In this document: positions 8,888-18,195 of the stretch, one piece after another | Layout: every line of letters begins with the position of its first letter | How positions within the stretch are numbered: the first letter of the stretch is position 1 | NCBI GenBank assembly: GCA_945917765.1 | Contig: CAMEHU010000009.1 | Coordinates: 1 to 53,617, forward strand | DNA: 53,617 bases | From: an uncultured Lachnospiraceae bacterium | Lineage (GTDB): Bacteria; Bacillota; Clostridia; TANB77; CAG-508 | Direction of reading: 5' to 3' | The notes under the pieces: model-generated | Seen by the model: the letters and a program-made list of their open reading frames with translations, nothing else | Told to the model about the DNA's origin: nothing | Databases searched by the model: none | Made by a program: the position numbers and the translations under genes

Positions 8888-10192
8888 ATGAAAGATAAAA
8901 TAGCAAAGTTATATAGTGTTATAAAAAAAGATGGAGTATTTAAAACTATAAAAAAGTTAAGTTTATATTTTAAAGCAGAATATGGAAGTAAATTAAATAT
9001 TTTTTCAATTTCTTATTATAAAATTAATAGAAAAAAGTATGAAAATATAATTAATAATATATTAAAACAAGATTACGAAAGAATTATAATTTGGAAAAGT
9101 GATTTTGGTTGGAATGTTCCACTATTTCAAAGACCACAACATATTGCTAAAAATTTATCAAATCAAGATTGTTTGATATTTTATGAAGTAACTTCTATGA
9201 CTGATAAAGTAAAAGATATAATGAAAATAAATGACAATTTATATTTAATAAATTTAAAAAATCCTGCTATTTCAAAGCTTTTAATGGAGCAACTTGAAAA
9301 AACAGATAAAAATAAATATATTCAGTTTTATTCGACTGATTATAAAATAAGTGTTAATGAAGTAAAAGATTATATTAGTAAAGGATTTAAAATTATATAT
9401 GAATATATAGATGATTTAAGCCCTGTTATTATTGGAACAAATGATATTCCTAAAAATATGCTTGATAAATATAATTATATGCTTAAAGATAAAGAAAATG
9501 TTTTTGTTATAGTTACTGCAGATCAATTGGAGAAGGATATTGTTCAAAAAAGAGGTAATGAAAAATTAGCTTTTTCATGTAATGGAGTGGATTATGAACA
9601 TTTTAAGAATATAGATAATAATTTTGTATTCGAAAAAGATTTTGATGAAATATTAAAAAAAGGAAGAAACATAATAGGATATTATGGAGCTTTAGCCAAT
9701 TGGATGGATTATGATTTGATTAAATTCTTAGCAAAAGAAAAACCAGAATATGAGATTGTCTTTTTTGGCGTAAAATATGATGATTCATTTGACAAATCCA
9801 AAGTTAATACATTTAAAAATGTGCATTTCCTTGGTAAAAGAAAATACGATATATTGCAAAATTATTCTAATAAATTTGATGTGTGCATAATTCCATTCAA
9901 AATAAATGAAATTACAAAAGCAACATCTCCAGTAAAATTGTTTGAATATATGGCATTAGGAAAACCAATTGTAACTACAGATATGGATGAATGTAAAAAA
10001 TACGAATCTGTATTAATTGCAAAGAATAAAGAAGAGTTTGTAACTTTGATTAACAAAGCTATAGAATCAAAGAATAATACAGAATATTTAGAAATGCTAA
10101 AAAAAGATGCATTGAACAATACATGGGACCAAAAAGCTAAAATTATAGTAGATTTATTAAAAAAATATGAATATAAAGAGTGGAGGGCGTGA
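8888..10192 (+). CDS. Glycosyltransferase, GT4/GT1-like
   Basis: A 434-aa cytoplasmic protein. It has WNVPLFQRPQHIAKNL early on, NGVDYEHF in the middle, and ATSPVKLFEYMALGKPIVTTD, the nucleotide-sugar binding part of a GT-B fold. It resembles the N-terminal half of the preceding gene, so the two may be related by duplication. I chose ATG 8888 because GGAG lies 6 bases before it; ATG 8876 overlaps that ribosome site. Donor and acceptor are unknown. Confidence 0.82.
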   Translation: MKDKIAKLYSVIKKDGVFKTIKKLSLYFKAEYGSKLNIFSISYYKINRKKYENIINNILKQDYERIIIWKSDFGWNVPLFQRPQHIAKNLSNQDCLIFYEVTSMTDKVKDIMKINDNLYLINLKNPAISKLLMEQLEKTDKNKYIQFYSTDYKISVNEVKDYISKGFKIIYEYIDDLSPVIIGTNDIPKNMLDKYNYMLKDKENVFVIVTADQLEKDIVQKRGNEKLAFSCNGVDYEHFKNIDNNFVFEKDFDEILKKGRNIIGYYGALANWMDYDLIKFLAKEKPEYEIVFFGVKYDDSFDKSKVNTFKNVHFLGKRKYDILQNYSNKFDVCIIPFKINEITKATSPVKLFEYMALGKPIVTTDMDECKKYESVLIAKNKEEFVTLINKAIESKNNTEYLEMLKKDALNNTWDQKAKIIVDLLKKYEYKEWRA

Positions 10193-10194
10193 AT

Positions 10195-12678
10195 TTGGAA
10201 GAATATTGGAATTATATTAAATGGCTAGGAAAATCTTTATATAAAGAAAAAATAGAATTATTGGGGGATGTTAATGTTGAGTGCGTTTTTCATGGTGAAG
10301 TAACTTATAAAGAATTATCAAATGATATGATATTTATAATAGATTGTAATAGCATAAATGATAGTATTTACATAGTATATAAATATCAGAAGAAAATTGA
10401 AGAGAAATATAAGATTCTTGATATTTCACTATTTAAGGGAAATGACAAAGTGAATTTTTCGGAGACATATTTAATTGCATTATTCTGTGTTGATATTGAA
10501 AAATATAATGAAAACTCTGAAAAGTATAATCAAGTTTTTAAACAAGAGTTGATCAATTTAGGGAAAGTAAAACAAGACATAAATGAAATTTTAAATCAGG
10601 AATATGAAAGAAAAGTGGAGGTAAACAATATTCCACAAAACGATAGTAATAAAAATATAAACGACTTGTATTTAAAAATGTTGGAATCAATTATAGATAA
10701 AAATAAGCATGATTTAATGGAATTAAAAATCAATAGAGATAATAATAAAAAAGATGATTTTGAATTTGTAAATAATTATAAGAAAGACGATAAAAGTAAT
10801 AGAAATTTAAAAAATATTAATATAGATTATATTGATAAATTATTAAAAATAAAAGATAATAAATGGATAAGAAAGTATAGAACAGAAAACAGAATATATA
10901 AGCTCAAAAAAGTAGAAAGTATTATAGATAGAGATAGAATTTCAGATGGTTGTTTTACTTGTTTCGTTGTACTTGATTGTACAGAAGAAAAAATAAATAA
11001 AAAAATAATTAGAATTTTTAAAAAACTGAAAAGTAAAATAATAGTTATCTCAAATGACAAAAATATTTATGACAAAAATATATTAGTTATTTCTTCATTA
11101 AAAAAAGCTATAAAAATACTAGAAGGATATAAATACATATATATAAATAACAGAGGAAAAGAAATAAACTATGAAGATGTTATTAATATAAATATAGAAC
11201 AAGTTAGTGCTTTGGATAATTATAAATTAATAAAAAAATGTCTTATAAGTAAAGATGGTTTACAAGCTTTTGCTAATTTAGATAATGTAAATAGTATAAA
11301 AGTATTAACAGGTACTTTTTTAAATTTTGAAGGAAGTAACTATTATTCTGGGGGAGCTGAAAGATATTTAATTGATTTACATTTTGTTTGTAAACAATTA
11401 GGTATGAAACTAAGAATATACCAAAAAGCTGATTTCGAATTTCTTAGATATTATAATGATATTGAAATTGTAGGTATATCTCATAATCTAACAAAATATA
11501 ATTACGAATTTGAACAAAATATGAGTATAAGAAATAAATTTAATAGAATAGCTAAAAATAAAAGCAATTTGAATATATATTCTTCTTTTATGGAGTGTTA
11601 TGGTGAAGCAATTTCTCCATCAGTAGGAATAAGTCATGGAGTTGCTTGGGATTGTAAGTCAAATGTATATGACGGTAATCTAAATGGAAATGCCTGGATA
11701 ATAGATTCTGCTATTTCATGTGATAAATTAGTTTCTGTTGATACGAATACTGCAAATTATTTTCAAACCGTTGATTTTCAATTAGGAAATACAACAGAAG
11801 TAATTCCTAACTATGTGGATATTAGCGAATTTTCAGGTGATGAACAAGAAAAAGACACATCGAAATTTGTTATTGTATATCCAAGAAGATTATATGAAGC
11901 TAGAGGATTATATTTATTATTAAATGTGGTAGATAATATTTTAAAGAAGTATGAAAATGTAGAGATTCATTTTGTTGGAAAAGGTTTTAAAAAAGATACA
12001 GATAAAATTCAAGAGAAAATTGATGAATGGGGAACAAATCGAATTAAAATGTATAATTGCCCTCCAGAAAAAATGCATGAAGTATATAAAATAGCTGATA
12101 TTTCCGTAATACCAACTTTATACAGTGAAGGAACAAGTTTATCATGTTTAGAAGCTATGTCTACTGGAAATGCAGTTATTTCAACAAGAGTGGGTGGATT
12201 AACAGATTTGATAATTAATAATTATAATGGAAAATTAATTGAGCCTAATCAGATTAGTTTGTATAATGCAATTTGTGAATTTATTGATGATCCAGAATTG
12301 ATGAAAAAGTGTCAAGAAAGAGCAAAAGAAGTTGCTAAAGTATTTAATAAAGATATTTGGATTGAAAAATGGAAAAAAGTTATCAATAATTATGGAAAAA
12401 AGAAAAGTTCGAAAGAAATAATTAATTATAACATAGTTATGATATATGTTTCTGACAAAAACATAGAAAGTGAAAAATTAAATAAATTGATATTTAAAAA
12501 ATTATTAAGAAACAATGTAGTATATATTGTTAATAATAAAGTAAAAAAGGAAGATAGCTATGGAAGACTTCAATATTTATTTGAGAATGAAGATTTATAT
12601 AGACAACCTGATGAAATATTAATTGATAAAGAATATGAAAATAAGGATAATATTTCCGGTAAATATGTAAATTTTTAA
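10195..12678 (+). CDS. Large glycosyltransferase with unknown N-terminal region (GT4 C-half)
   Basis: An 827-aa protein starting at TTG 10195, with GGAGGG 7 bases upstream; this start lies 2 bases after the previous stop. Residues 1 to about 375 are charged, Lys/Asn-rich and not recognised. They include a Lys/Asp/Asn-rich spacer at about 140-215. Residues about 380-740 are a GT4 domain with YYSGGAERYLIDL, a YPRRLYEARGLYLLL motif, EGTSLSCLEAMSTGNAVIST and VGGLTDLI. The last 90 residues are also unknown. It likely extends or branches the exported polymer. Confidence 0.8.
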   Translation: MEEYWNYIKWLGKSLYKEKIELLGDVNVECVFHGEVTYKELSNDMIFIIDCNSINDSIYIVYKYQKKIEEKYKILDISLFKGNDKVNFSETYLIALFCVDIEKYNENSEKYNQVFKQELINLGKVKQDINEILNQEYERKVEVNNIPQNDSNKNINDLYLKMLESIIDKNKHDLMELKINRDNNKKDDFEFVNNYKKDDKSNRNLKNINIDYIDKLLKIKDNKWIRKYRTENRIYKLKKVESIIDRDRISDGCFTCFVVLDCTEEKINKKIIRIFKKLKSKIIVISNDKNIYDKNILVISSLKKAIKILEGYKYIYINNRGKEINYEDVININIEQVSALDNYKLIKKCLISKDGLQAFANLDNVNSIKVLTGTFLNFEGSNYYSGGAERYLIDLHFVCKQLGMKLRIYQKADFEFLRYYNDIEIVGISHNLTKYNYEFEQNMSIRNKFNRIAKNKSNLNIYSSFMECYGEAISPSVGISHGVAWDCKSNVYDGNLNGNAWIIDSAISCDKLVSVDTNTANYFQTVDFQLGNTTEVIPNYVDISEFSGDEQEKDTSKFVIVYPRRLYEARGLYLLLNVVDNILKKYENVEIHFVGKGFKKDTDKIQEKIDEWGTNRIKMYNCPPEKMHEVYKIADISVIPTLYSEGTSLSCLEAMSTGNAVISTRVGGLTDLIINNYNGKLIEPNQISLYNAICEFIDDPELMKKCQERAKEVAKVFNKDIWIEKWKKVINNYGKKKSSKEIINYNIVMIYVSDKNIESEKLNKLIFKKLLRNNVVYIVNNKVKKEDSYGRLQYLFENEDLYRQPDEILIDKEYENKDNISGKYVNF

Positions 12679-12710
12679 AATAGTTAAAATAATAAATACA
12701 AGGAGAAAAA

Positions 12711-13442
12711 ATGGTAAAAGAAAATATATTAGGTTTTGATGTGTGTTGTAGTGATGAAAATGAGTTAATTAAAGAAATTTTTAAGGACTATGTATATAAT
12801 AATCAAGTTGTTATAAACAGTATAAATCCTGAAATAATAATTAACAATATTAAAGATGATGATTACAAAAAAAATATGAATAATCAAAAATATCAGATTC
12901 CTGATGGAATAGGAATAGTATATGCTTCAAAAATTAATAAAGGTCATATCAAATCAAGAATAACTGGTATAGATTTTATGAATAGAATTATGGAAGAGTC
13001 CGTAATATATGATTCTAAAATATTTTTATATGGTTCAAAACCTAATATTGCATTTAAAGCTAAACAAGAACTAGAAAAAAAGTATAAAAAAATAAATATT
13101 GTTGGAGTATGTGATGGATATATTGATGAAAATGATGCATTAGAAATAATTGAGAAAGCAAACCCAGATATATTATTTGTAGGATTAGGAAGTCCAAAAC
13201 AAGAAAAATTTATTTTAGAGAATATGAAAAAACTAAAAACTATAAAGATTTTTATGCCTGTTGGTGGAAGCTTTGATGTAATAAGTAATTCAATTAAAAG
13301 AGCACCAAAATGGATGATAAATACTAATTTAGAATGGTTTTATAGATTAATAAAACAACCTACACGTGTTTTTAGACAATTAAAATTAATTAAATTCATT
13401 TTGGTTGTTTTTAAGGATAAAATAAAAAAAGTAAAGGAGTAG
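12711..13442 (+). CDS. tagA: WecG/TagA/CpsF family glycosyltransferase
   Basis: TagA-type enzymes add ManNAc from UDP-ManNAc to undecaprenyl-PP-GlcNAc, completing the teichoic acid linkage disaccharide. The 243-aa protein has INSINPEIIINN (the conserved Asn/Asp region), PDGIGIVYASK, ITGIDFMNRI, FVGLGSPKQEKFI and GGSFDVISNSIKRAPKW, then a basic C-terminus. A 2-epimerase that makes UDP-ManNAc follows 7 bases later, and a TagO-type enzyme lies 3.6 kb downstream. This makes the ManNAc assignment coherent. Some relatives transfer other sugars. Confidence 0.9.
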   Translation: MVKENILGFDVCCSDENELIKEIFKDYVYNNQVVINSINPEIIINNIKDDDYKKNMNNQKYQIPDGIGIVYASKINKGHIKSRITGIDFMNRIMEESVIYDSKIFLYGSKPNIAFKAKQELEKKYKKINIVGVCDGYIDENDALEIIEKANPDILFVGLGSPKQEKFILENMKKLKTIKIFMPVGGSFDVISNSIKRAPKWMINTNLEWFYRLIKQPTRVFRQLKLIKFILVVFKDKIKKVKE

Positions 13443-13449
13443 ATTTAAA

Positions 13450-14559
13450 ATGTCAAAAATTAAAGTAATGACTGTATTTGGTACAAGACCTGAAGCAATA
13501 AAAATGGCTCCATTGGTTAAAGAATTGAAAACAAGGGAGGAAATTGAATGTATTGTTTGTGTAACAGCGCAGCACCGACAAATGTTAGATCAAGTATTAA
13601 ATACATTTGATATAAAACCTGATTATGACTTAGATATTATGCAACAAGGACAAACTTTGTCAGATATTACAGCGAAAGCTTTAAAAGGTCTTGAAGAGGT
13701 TATTCAAGAAGTTAAACCAAATATTGTGCTAGTTCATGGAGATACAACAACAACATTTGCTGGTGCATTAGCTGCATATTATTGTCAAGTTGATGTTGGA
13801 CATGTTGAAGCCGGATTAAGAACATGGAATAAGTATTCACCATTTCCTGAAGAAATGAATAGACAAATGGTTGGTGTAATAGCTGATATTCATTTTGCTC
13901 CAACAGAAAACAGTAAAAATAGTTTGTTAAAAGAAGGAAAAAAAGAGGAAAATATTTTTGTTACAGGAAATACAGCTATTGATGCATTATCAACAACAGT
14001 TAAAGAATCATATTATAATGAAATATTTGATTGGGTAGGAAATGACAAATTAATTTTAATTACAGCACATAGAAGAGAAAATCTTGGAGAACCAATGAGA
14101 GGAATGTTTAAAGCAATAAAAAGAATCTTGGATGAGAATGATAATGTAAAAGCAATTTACCCAGTACATTTAAATCCAAAAGTTAGAAGTGTTGCAAATG
14201 AAGTTTTAGGTGATGATGATAAAATTAAATTAATCGATCCATTAGAAGTAATTGATTTTCATAATTTTTTAGCAAAATCATATCTAATTTTAACAGATAG
14301 TGGAGGAATACAAGAAGAAGCTCCATCTTTAGGAAAACCTGTATTAGTTCTTCGCGATACAACAGAAAGACCAGAGGGAATTGCTGCTGGAACATTAAAA
14401 TTAGCAGGAACAGATGAAGAAACAATATATAAAATGACCAAAGAATTATTAGAAAATGAAGAAGAATATATGAAAATGAGTAAAGCGTCTAATCCATATG
14501 GAGATGGAAAGGCAAGCAAAAGAATAGCTGATGCAATAATAGCAAAATATAGTAAATAA
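13450..14559 (+). CDS. wecB: UDP-N-acetylglucosamine 2-epimerase (non-hydrolysing)
   Basis: Converts UDP-GlcNAc to UDP-ManNAc in the cytoplasm. The 369-aa protein is full length: FGTRPEAIKMAPLV, CVTAQHRQML, VHGDTTTTFA, HVEAGLRT, PFPEEMNRQ, TAHRREN, TDSGGIQEEAP and LRDTTERPEG are all present. The usual catalytic and UDP-binding residues lie within these motifs. It would feed the TagA-type transferase directly upstream. The Bacillus name is mnaA. Confidence 0.97.
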   Translation: MSKIKVMTVFGTRPEAIKMAPLVKELKTREEIECIVCVTAQHRQMLDQVLNTFDIKPDYDLDIMQQGQTLSDITAKALKGLEEVIQEVKPNIVLVHGDTTTTFAGALAAYYCQVDVGHVEAGLRTWNKYSPFPEEMNRQMVGVIADIHFAPTENSKNSLLKEGKKEENIFVTGNTAIDALSTTVKESYYNEIFDWVGNDKLILITAHRRENLGEPMRGMFKAIKRILDENDNVKAIYPVHLNPKVRSVANEVLGDDDKIKLIDPLEVIDFHNFLAKSYLILTDSGGIQEEAPSLGKPVLVLRDTTERPEGIAAGTLKLAGTDEETIYKMTKELLENEEEYMKMSKASNPYGDGKASKRIADAIIAKYSK

Positions 14560-14572
14560 GAAAGGATTTGTT

Positions 14573-16093
14573 ATGAAAATAAAAGAATTATTAAAGCCAA
14601 AATACCTTTTTACTATATTTACTATTTTAATATGCGTAATGATAATTGATGTTTTTAGAATAGGAGTAGCCAATAATGGTGATTTTGGCAGGGTAATGTA
14701 TACAGTTGGAATAAATGATTATAATATTCCACAAGATACAAAATATTTTAAATTTATTCATAATGAATATAATATGGATAAAGAAAACGATTTGATTTTA
14801 AAGAAGATTAATGGCGAAAAAGTAGAATTATATTATTTTACAACGCAATTTTTCTTTATATTTATTGCCCAAATATTCTCTATGTTTATTAGTGTAAATC
14901 ATTTTTATTTAATAATACTTGCTAATATATATATTGTATTTTTTGGAATTGCTATGTATATTATTTTTAGTTGTGTAAAATGTAAAAGTAAAGTATTAAC
15001 ATGTATAATAGATTTTTTGATAATGATTATAGCTACAAATACAGAAAATATTGCATATTTTAATTCATTTTATGGGGAACCTGTTTCGTACATATCTCTT
15101 TTATTTATAATAGGTTGTTCATTAAAATGTATAAAGCAAAAAAGTTTTGAATCTAAATATTATGTTTTATTACTAATCTCGATGGCATTTTTTGTTGGAG
15201 CTAAACAGCAAAATACCATTTTAGTAGTACCATTAATTATTTTTATTATCTTCTTATTCTTTAAATATGTTAAAAGCTTGAAATATAGAGCATTTACTAT
15301 AATCTCAGCAATACTAATAGGAATAATTTCTTTTTATTCATTTGCTACTATAACTGAGGATATTAGTGCATGTACAGCTTACCATTCAGTTTTTGTAGGG
15401 GTATTGGAAGTAACTGATGATAAAGAAGCTGCTATGGAATACTTTGATTTAGATAAAGATTTATTGGTATTGCAGGGCTATGATTATTGGCAGGCTGATA
15501 ATGTGTTAAAAGAAATAAAAGGTGATAATTGGCAGGAATATAAGAAAAATCAAATAGATAATAAGTTAAATAGAACAAAGGTTATTAAATATTATTTAGG
15601 TCATTTTGATGAATTAATTAAAGGATGGATATATACATTAGAAAACTCATTTGCTAATGGAAAAGATTTTTTTGAATATTTACCACCAAAGTTATTAAAT
15701 AAAGGTTACAAGTTTAAAGATTTTATTGTTTGGAATAAAATTAAAAGAATTTTATTTTATAATATTATTCCAATTTATGCATCAGTTATTATTTTTTATT
15801 TACTAATTTTTATTGATGTATGTAGAAGAATATTCAAATATTTTAAAGATAAAAATGATTATAATTTGGTATTTGCAATTCTAATTTTAATTATGATGAG
15901 CATTTCAGGAATACAATTTGCTATAACTTATATATCAAATGGACATGCTGATATAGATAAACAAATTTACTTATATAATGTAATAACAGATATATTAATA
16001 GCAATATATATTTATTTTTGTTGTAAAGTAGGGTATAATTATTTTAATAAATTAAAAGCTAAAATAAAGACAAGAGAGATAATAGGAGGATAA
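14573..16093 (+). CDS. Polytopic membrane protein, likely GT-C hexose transferase
   Basis: A 506-aa protein with about ten membrane segments. The first outer loop has ANNGDFGRVMYTVG, and later loops have CTAYHSVFVGVLE and YDYWQADN. The NNGDF motif matches my memory of WsfD-type glycan hexose transferases, but I could not check this. The next gene, 1 base away, is a GtrB-like enzyme that makes polyprenyl-phosphate sugar. That pairing is typical of GT-C enzymes that decorate surface glycans outside the cell. Confidence 0.6.
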   Translation: MKIKELLKPKYLFTIFTILICVMIIDVFRIGVANNGDFGRVMYTVGINDYNIPQDTKYFKFIHNEYNMDKENDLILKKINGEKVELYYFTTQFFFIFIAQIFSMFISVNHFYLIILANIYIVFFGIAMYIIFSCVKCKSKVLTCIIDFLIMIIATNTENIAYFNSFYGEPVSYISLLFIIGCSLKCIKQKSFESKYYVLLLISMAFFVGAKQQNTILVVPLIIFIIFLFFKYVKSLKYRAFTIISAILIGIISFYSFATITEDISACTAYHSVFVGVLEVTDDKEAAMEYFDLDKDLLVLQGYDYWQADNVLKEIKGDNWQEYKKNQIDNKLNRTKVIKYYLGHFDELIKGWIYTLENSFANGKDFFEYLPPKLLNKGYKFKDFIVWNKIKRILFYNIIPIYASVIIFYLLIFIDVCRRIFKYFKDKNDYNLVFAILILIMMSISGIQFAITYISNGHADIDKQIYLYNVITDILIAIYIYFCCKVGYNYFNKLKAKIKTREIIGG

Positions 16094-16094
16094 T

Positions 16095-17030
16095 ATGAAG
16101 AAGATATCAGTTGTAATACCTATGTATTATGAAGAGGAAGTTGCGCAGGAATGTTATAATAGAATGAATGGTATATTAACAAAAATTGAGAATTATGAAC
16201 ATGAAATTATTTTTGTAAATGATGGAAGCAAAGATAAAACATTAGAAATACTAGAAGATATTGCTAGTAAAGATAAAGATGTAAAAGTTATTTCTTTTTC
16301 AAGAAATTTTGGACACCAATGTGCAGTAACAGCAGGAATTCAATATGTAACAGGAGATGCAATAGTAATAATAGATGCGGATTTACAAGATCCGCCTGAA
16401 CTTATTCCTGAAATGTTGAAATTATGGGAAGATGGAAATGAAGTAATATACGGTAAAAGAAAAACAAGAGATGGTGAATCAGCATTTAAATTATTAACTG
16501 CAAAAATGTTTTATAAAACATTAAATTCATTATCTGATGTTGATATTCCAAAAGATACAGGAGATTTTAGACTAGTTGATAGAAAAGTAGTTGATGTAAT
16601 TAATTCATTACCAGAGCATAATAAATTTTTAAGAGGATTATTTAGTTGGGTAGGGTTTAAACAATATGCATTTGAATATGAAAGAAAAGAAAGATTTGCA
16701 GGTGAAACAAAATATCCATTGAAAAAAATGTTGAAATTAGCTTCAGATGGAATAATTAGTTTTTCAACTAAGCCATTAAAAATTGTAGGGGGATTAGGAA
16801 TATTATCTATAATAACTTCATTTATTATCCTAATATATTCTATAATTTCATATATATTTAATTTAAATAGTTTAACTGCTGGATGGACTTCAATGATGGT
16901 AACTATTACATTATTTAGTGGTGTACAATTACTTTCTATATGGATAATTTCAGAATATATAGCTAGAATATATGATGAAAGCAAAAAAAGACCACAATAT
17001 ATTATAGATAAAAAAATAAATATAGATTAA
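16095..17030 (+). CDS. GT2 polyprenyl-phosphate glycosyltransferase (GtrB/DPM1-like)
   Basis: Likely makes undecaprenyl-phosphate-hexose or -HexNAc for transfer on the outer face. The 311-aa protein has VVIPMYYEE, FVNDGSKDKT, the SRNFGHQCAVTAG segment, DADLQDPPE (metal site) and ERFAGETKYPLKKM. Two C-terminal membrane helices follow (about 230-290). Length and layout match GtrB/YkcC. ATG follows AGGAGG. It overlaps functionally with the GT-C-like proteins at 14573 and 1341. The sugar is not readable. Confidence 0.93.
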   Translation: MKKISVVIPMYYEEEVAQECYNRMNGILTKIENYEHEIIFVNDGSKDKTLEILEDIASKDKDVKVISFSRNFGHQCAVTAGIQYVTGDAIVIIDADLQDPPELIPEMLKLWEDGNEVIYGKRKTRDGESAFKLLTAKMFYKTLNSLSDVDIPKDTGDFRLVDRKVVDVINSLPEHNKFLRGLFSWVGFKQYAFEYERKERFAGETKYPLKKMLKLASDGIISFSTKPLKIVGGLGILSIITSFIILIYSIISYIFNLNSLTAGWTSMMVTITLFSGVQLLSIWIISEYIARIYDESKKRPQYIIDKKINID

Positions 17031-17049
17031 AAAGAGGGGTTGATGTTTT

Positions 17050-18147
17050 ATGTGGGGAGATATATCAATAGCTTTCTTGCTAGCTTTTATAACAGCTTTT
17101 GTTATTACACCATATACCATTAGGATAGCTAATAAAGTAGGAGCAGTTGACTTTCCTGAAAAAAGAAGAATAAACGACAAACCTATACCTAGACTTGGAG
17201 GACTTGCTGTAATTGCTGGATTTTTACTTTCATGTACTTATCTCTTAATAGTAATGAGCTTGGAAGGAACAATAAATTTATTTGGGGAAGAACGATATTT
17301 TTATAAATTGATAGGTGTATTAATAGGAATATTGATATTGGCGATTTTTTGCCTTTTTGATGATGTGAAAGGTATTCCAGCAATAGTAAAATTACTTGGA
17401 CAAACTATAGCGGCTGTTATTGTGGTTTCTTTTGGAACTAAGATTGATAATATTAATATTCCTTTCTTAGAACAAACATTACATATAAATAATAGTATAT
17501 ATATTTATATTATTTCAGTCGGTTGGATCGTAGGAATAACTAATGCAATAAATTTAATAGATGGTTTAGATGGTTTATCATCAGGTATAACTTTAATATC
17601 ATGTTTTTCACTAATTATTGTATTTACAATGAATCAATCTCCAATAATGGCTGTTATATTAATAACAGCTTTGGCAGGGGCAATAGTAGGTTTTTTACCA
17701 TTTAATTTTAATCCAGCAAAAACATTTATTGGAGATACTGGTGCACAATTTCTAGGATTTGCCCTTGCTATTATTTCAATGTTAGGAACAGCTAAAACAT
17801 ATACTTTATTAGTTTTAATTGCTCCATTAATTATACTAGCATTACCAATTGCAGATACATTATTTGCAATAGTTAGAAGAATTATAAAAGGAAAATCTAT
17901 AAAAGCAATCTTTTCACCTGATACAGGTCATTTACACCATAAACTAATGCAAAAAGGTTATACGCAAAAACAAGCAGTATTAATTTTATATGGTATAAGT
18001 GCTTGTCTAGGTATGTTTGCTATTGTATTAATAGAAAGTGGTATATGGAAAGCTATTTCATTTGCTCTAATGATTACAGCAATTAGTACTATTGGATACA
18101 AAGATTTTTTCGAAAAAAAATCTAAAAGTGATAAAAGAAGTAAATAA
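17050..18147 (+). CDS. tagO: Undecaprenyl-phosphate GlcNAc-1-phosphate transferase (TagO/WecA type)
   Basis: Starts lipid-linked glycan synthesis by moving GlcNAc-1-P from UDP-GlcNAc to undecaprenyl phosphate. The 365-aa protein has about eleven membrane segments. Its MraY/WecA motifs include DKPIPRLGG, CLFDDVKG, NAINLIDGLDGL, FNFNPAKTFIGDTGAQFLG and the SPDTGHLHHKL loop. The HLHHKL His-box supports WecA/TagO over MraY. It closes the polysaccharide gene run. Confidence 0.93.
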   Translation: MWGDISIAFLLAFITAFVITPYTIRIANKVGAVDFPEKRRINDKPIPRLGGLAVIAGFLLSCTYLLIVMSLEGTINLFGEERYFYKLIGVLIGILILAIFCLFDDVKGIPAIVKLLGQTIAAVIVVSFGTKIDNINIPFLEQTLHINNSIYIYIISVGWIVGITNAINLIDGLDGLSSGITLISCFSLIIVFTMNQSPIMAVILITALAGAIVGFLPFNFNPAKTFIGDTGAQFLGFALAIISMLGTAKTYTLLVLIAPLIILALPIADTLFAIVRRIIKGKSIKAIFSPDTGHLHHKLMQKGYTQKQAVLILYGISACLGMFAIVLIESGIWKAISFALMITAISTIGYKDFFEKKSKSDKRSK

Positions 18148-18156
18148 TGATATAAT
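18148..18156 (+). promoter_or_regulatory. Possible extended -10 promoter for the LtaS-family gene
   Basis: TGATATAAT, an extended -10, directly after the tagO stop codon and 40 bases before the next start. No good -35 is visible, so it is weak evidence only. Confidence 0.3.
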
Positions 18157-18195
18157 GAAAATAAATAAATTTTAATTTGTATAAGAGGAGATTTA

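Noticed and set aside
16511-16984. 157-codon minus-strand frame inside the GtrB-like gene
   Set aside because: It is antisense to a conserved gene and has no ribosome site or family resemblance.
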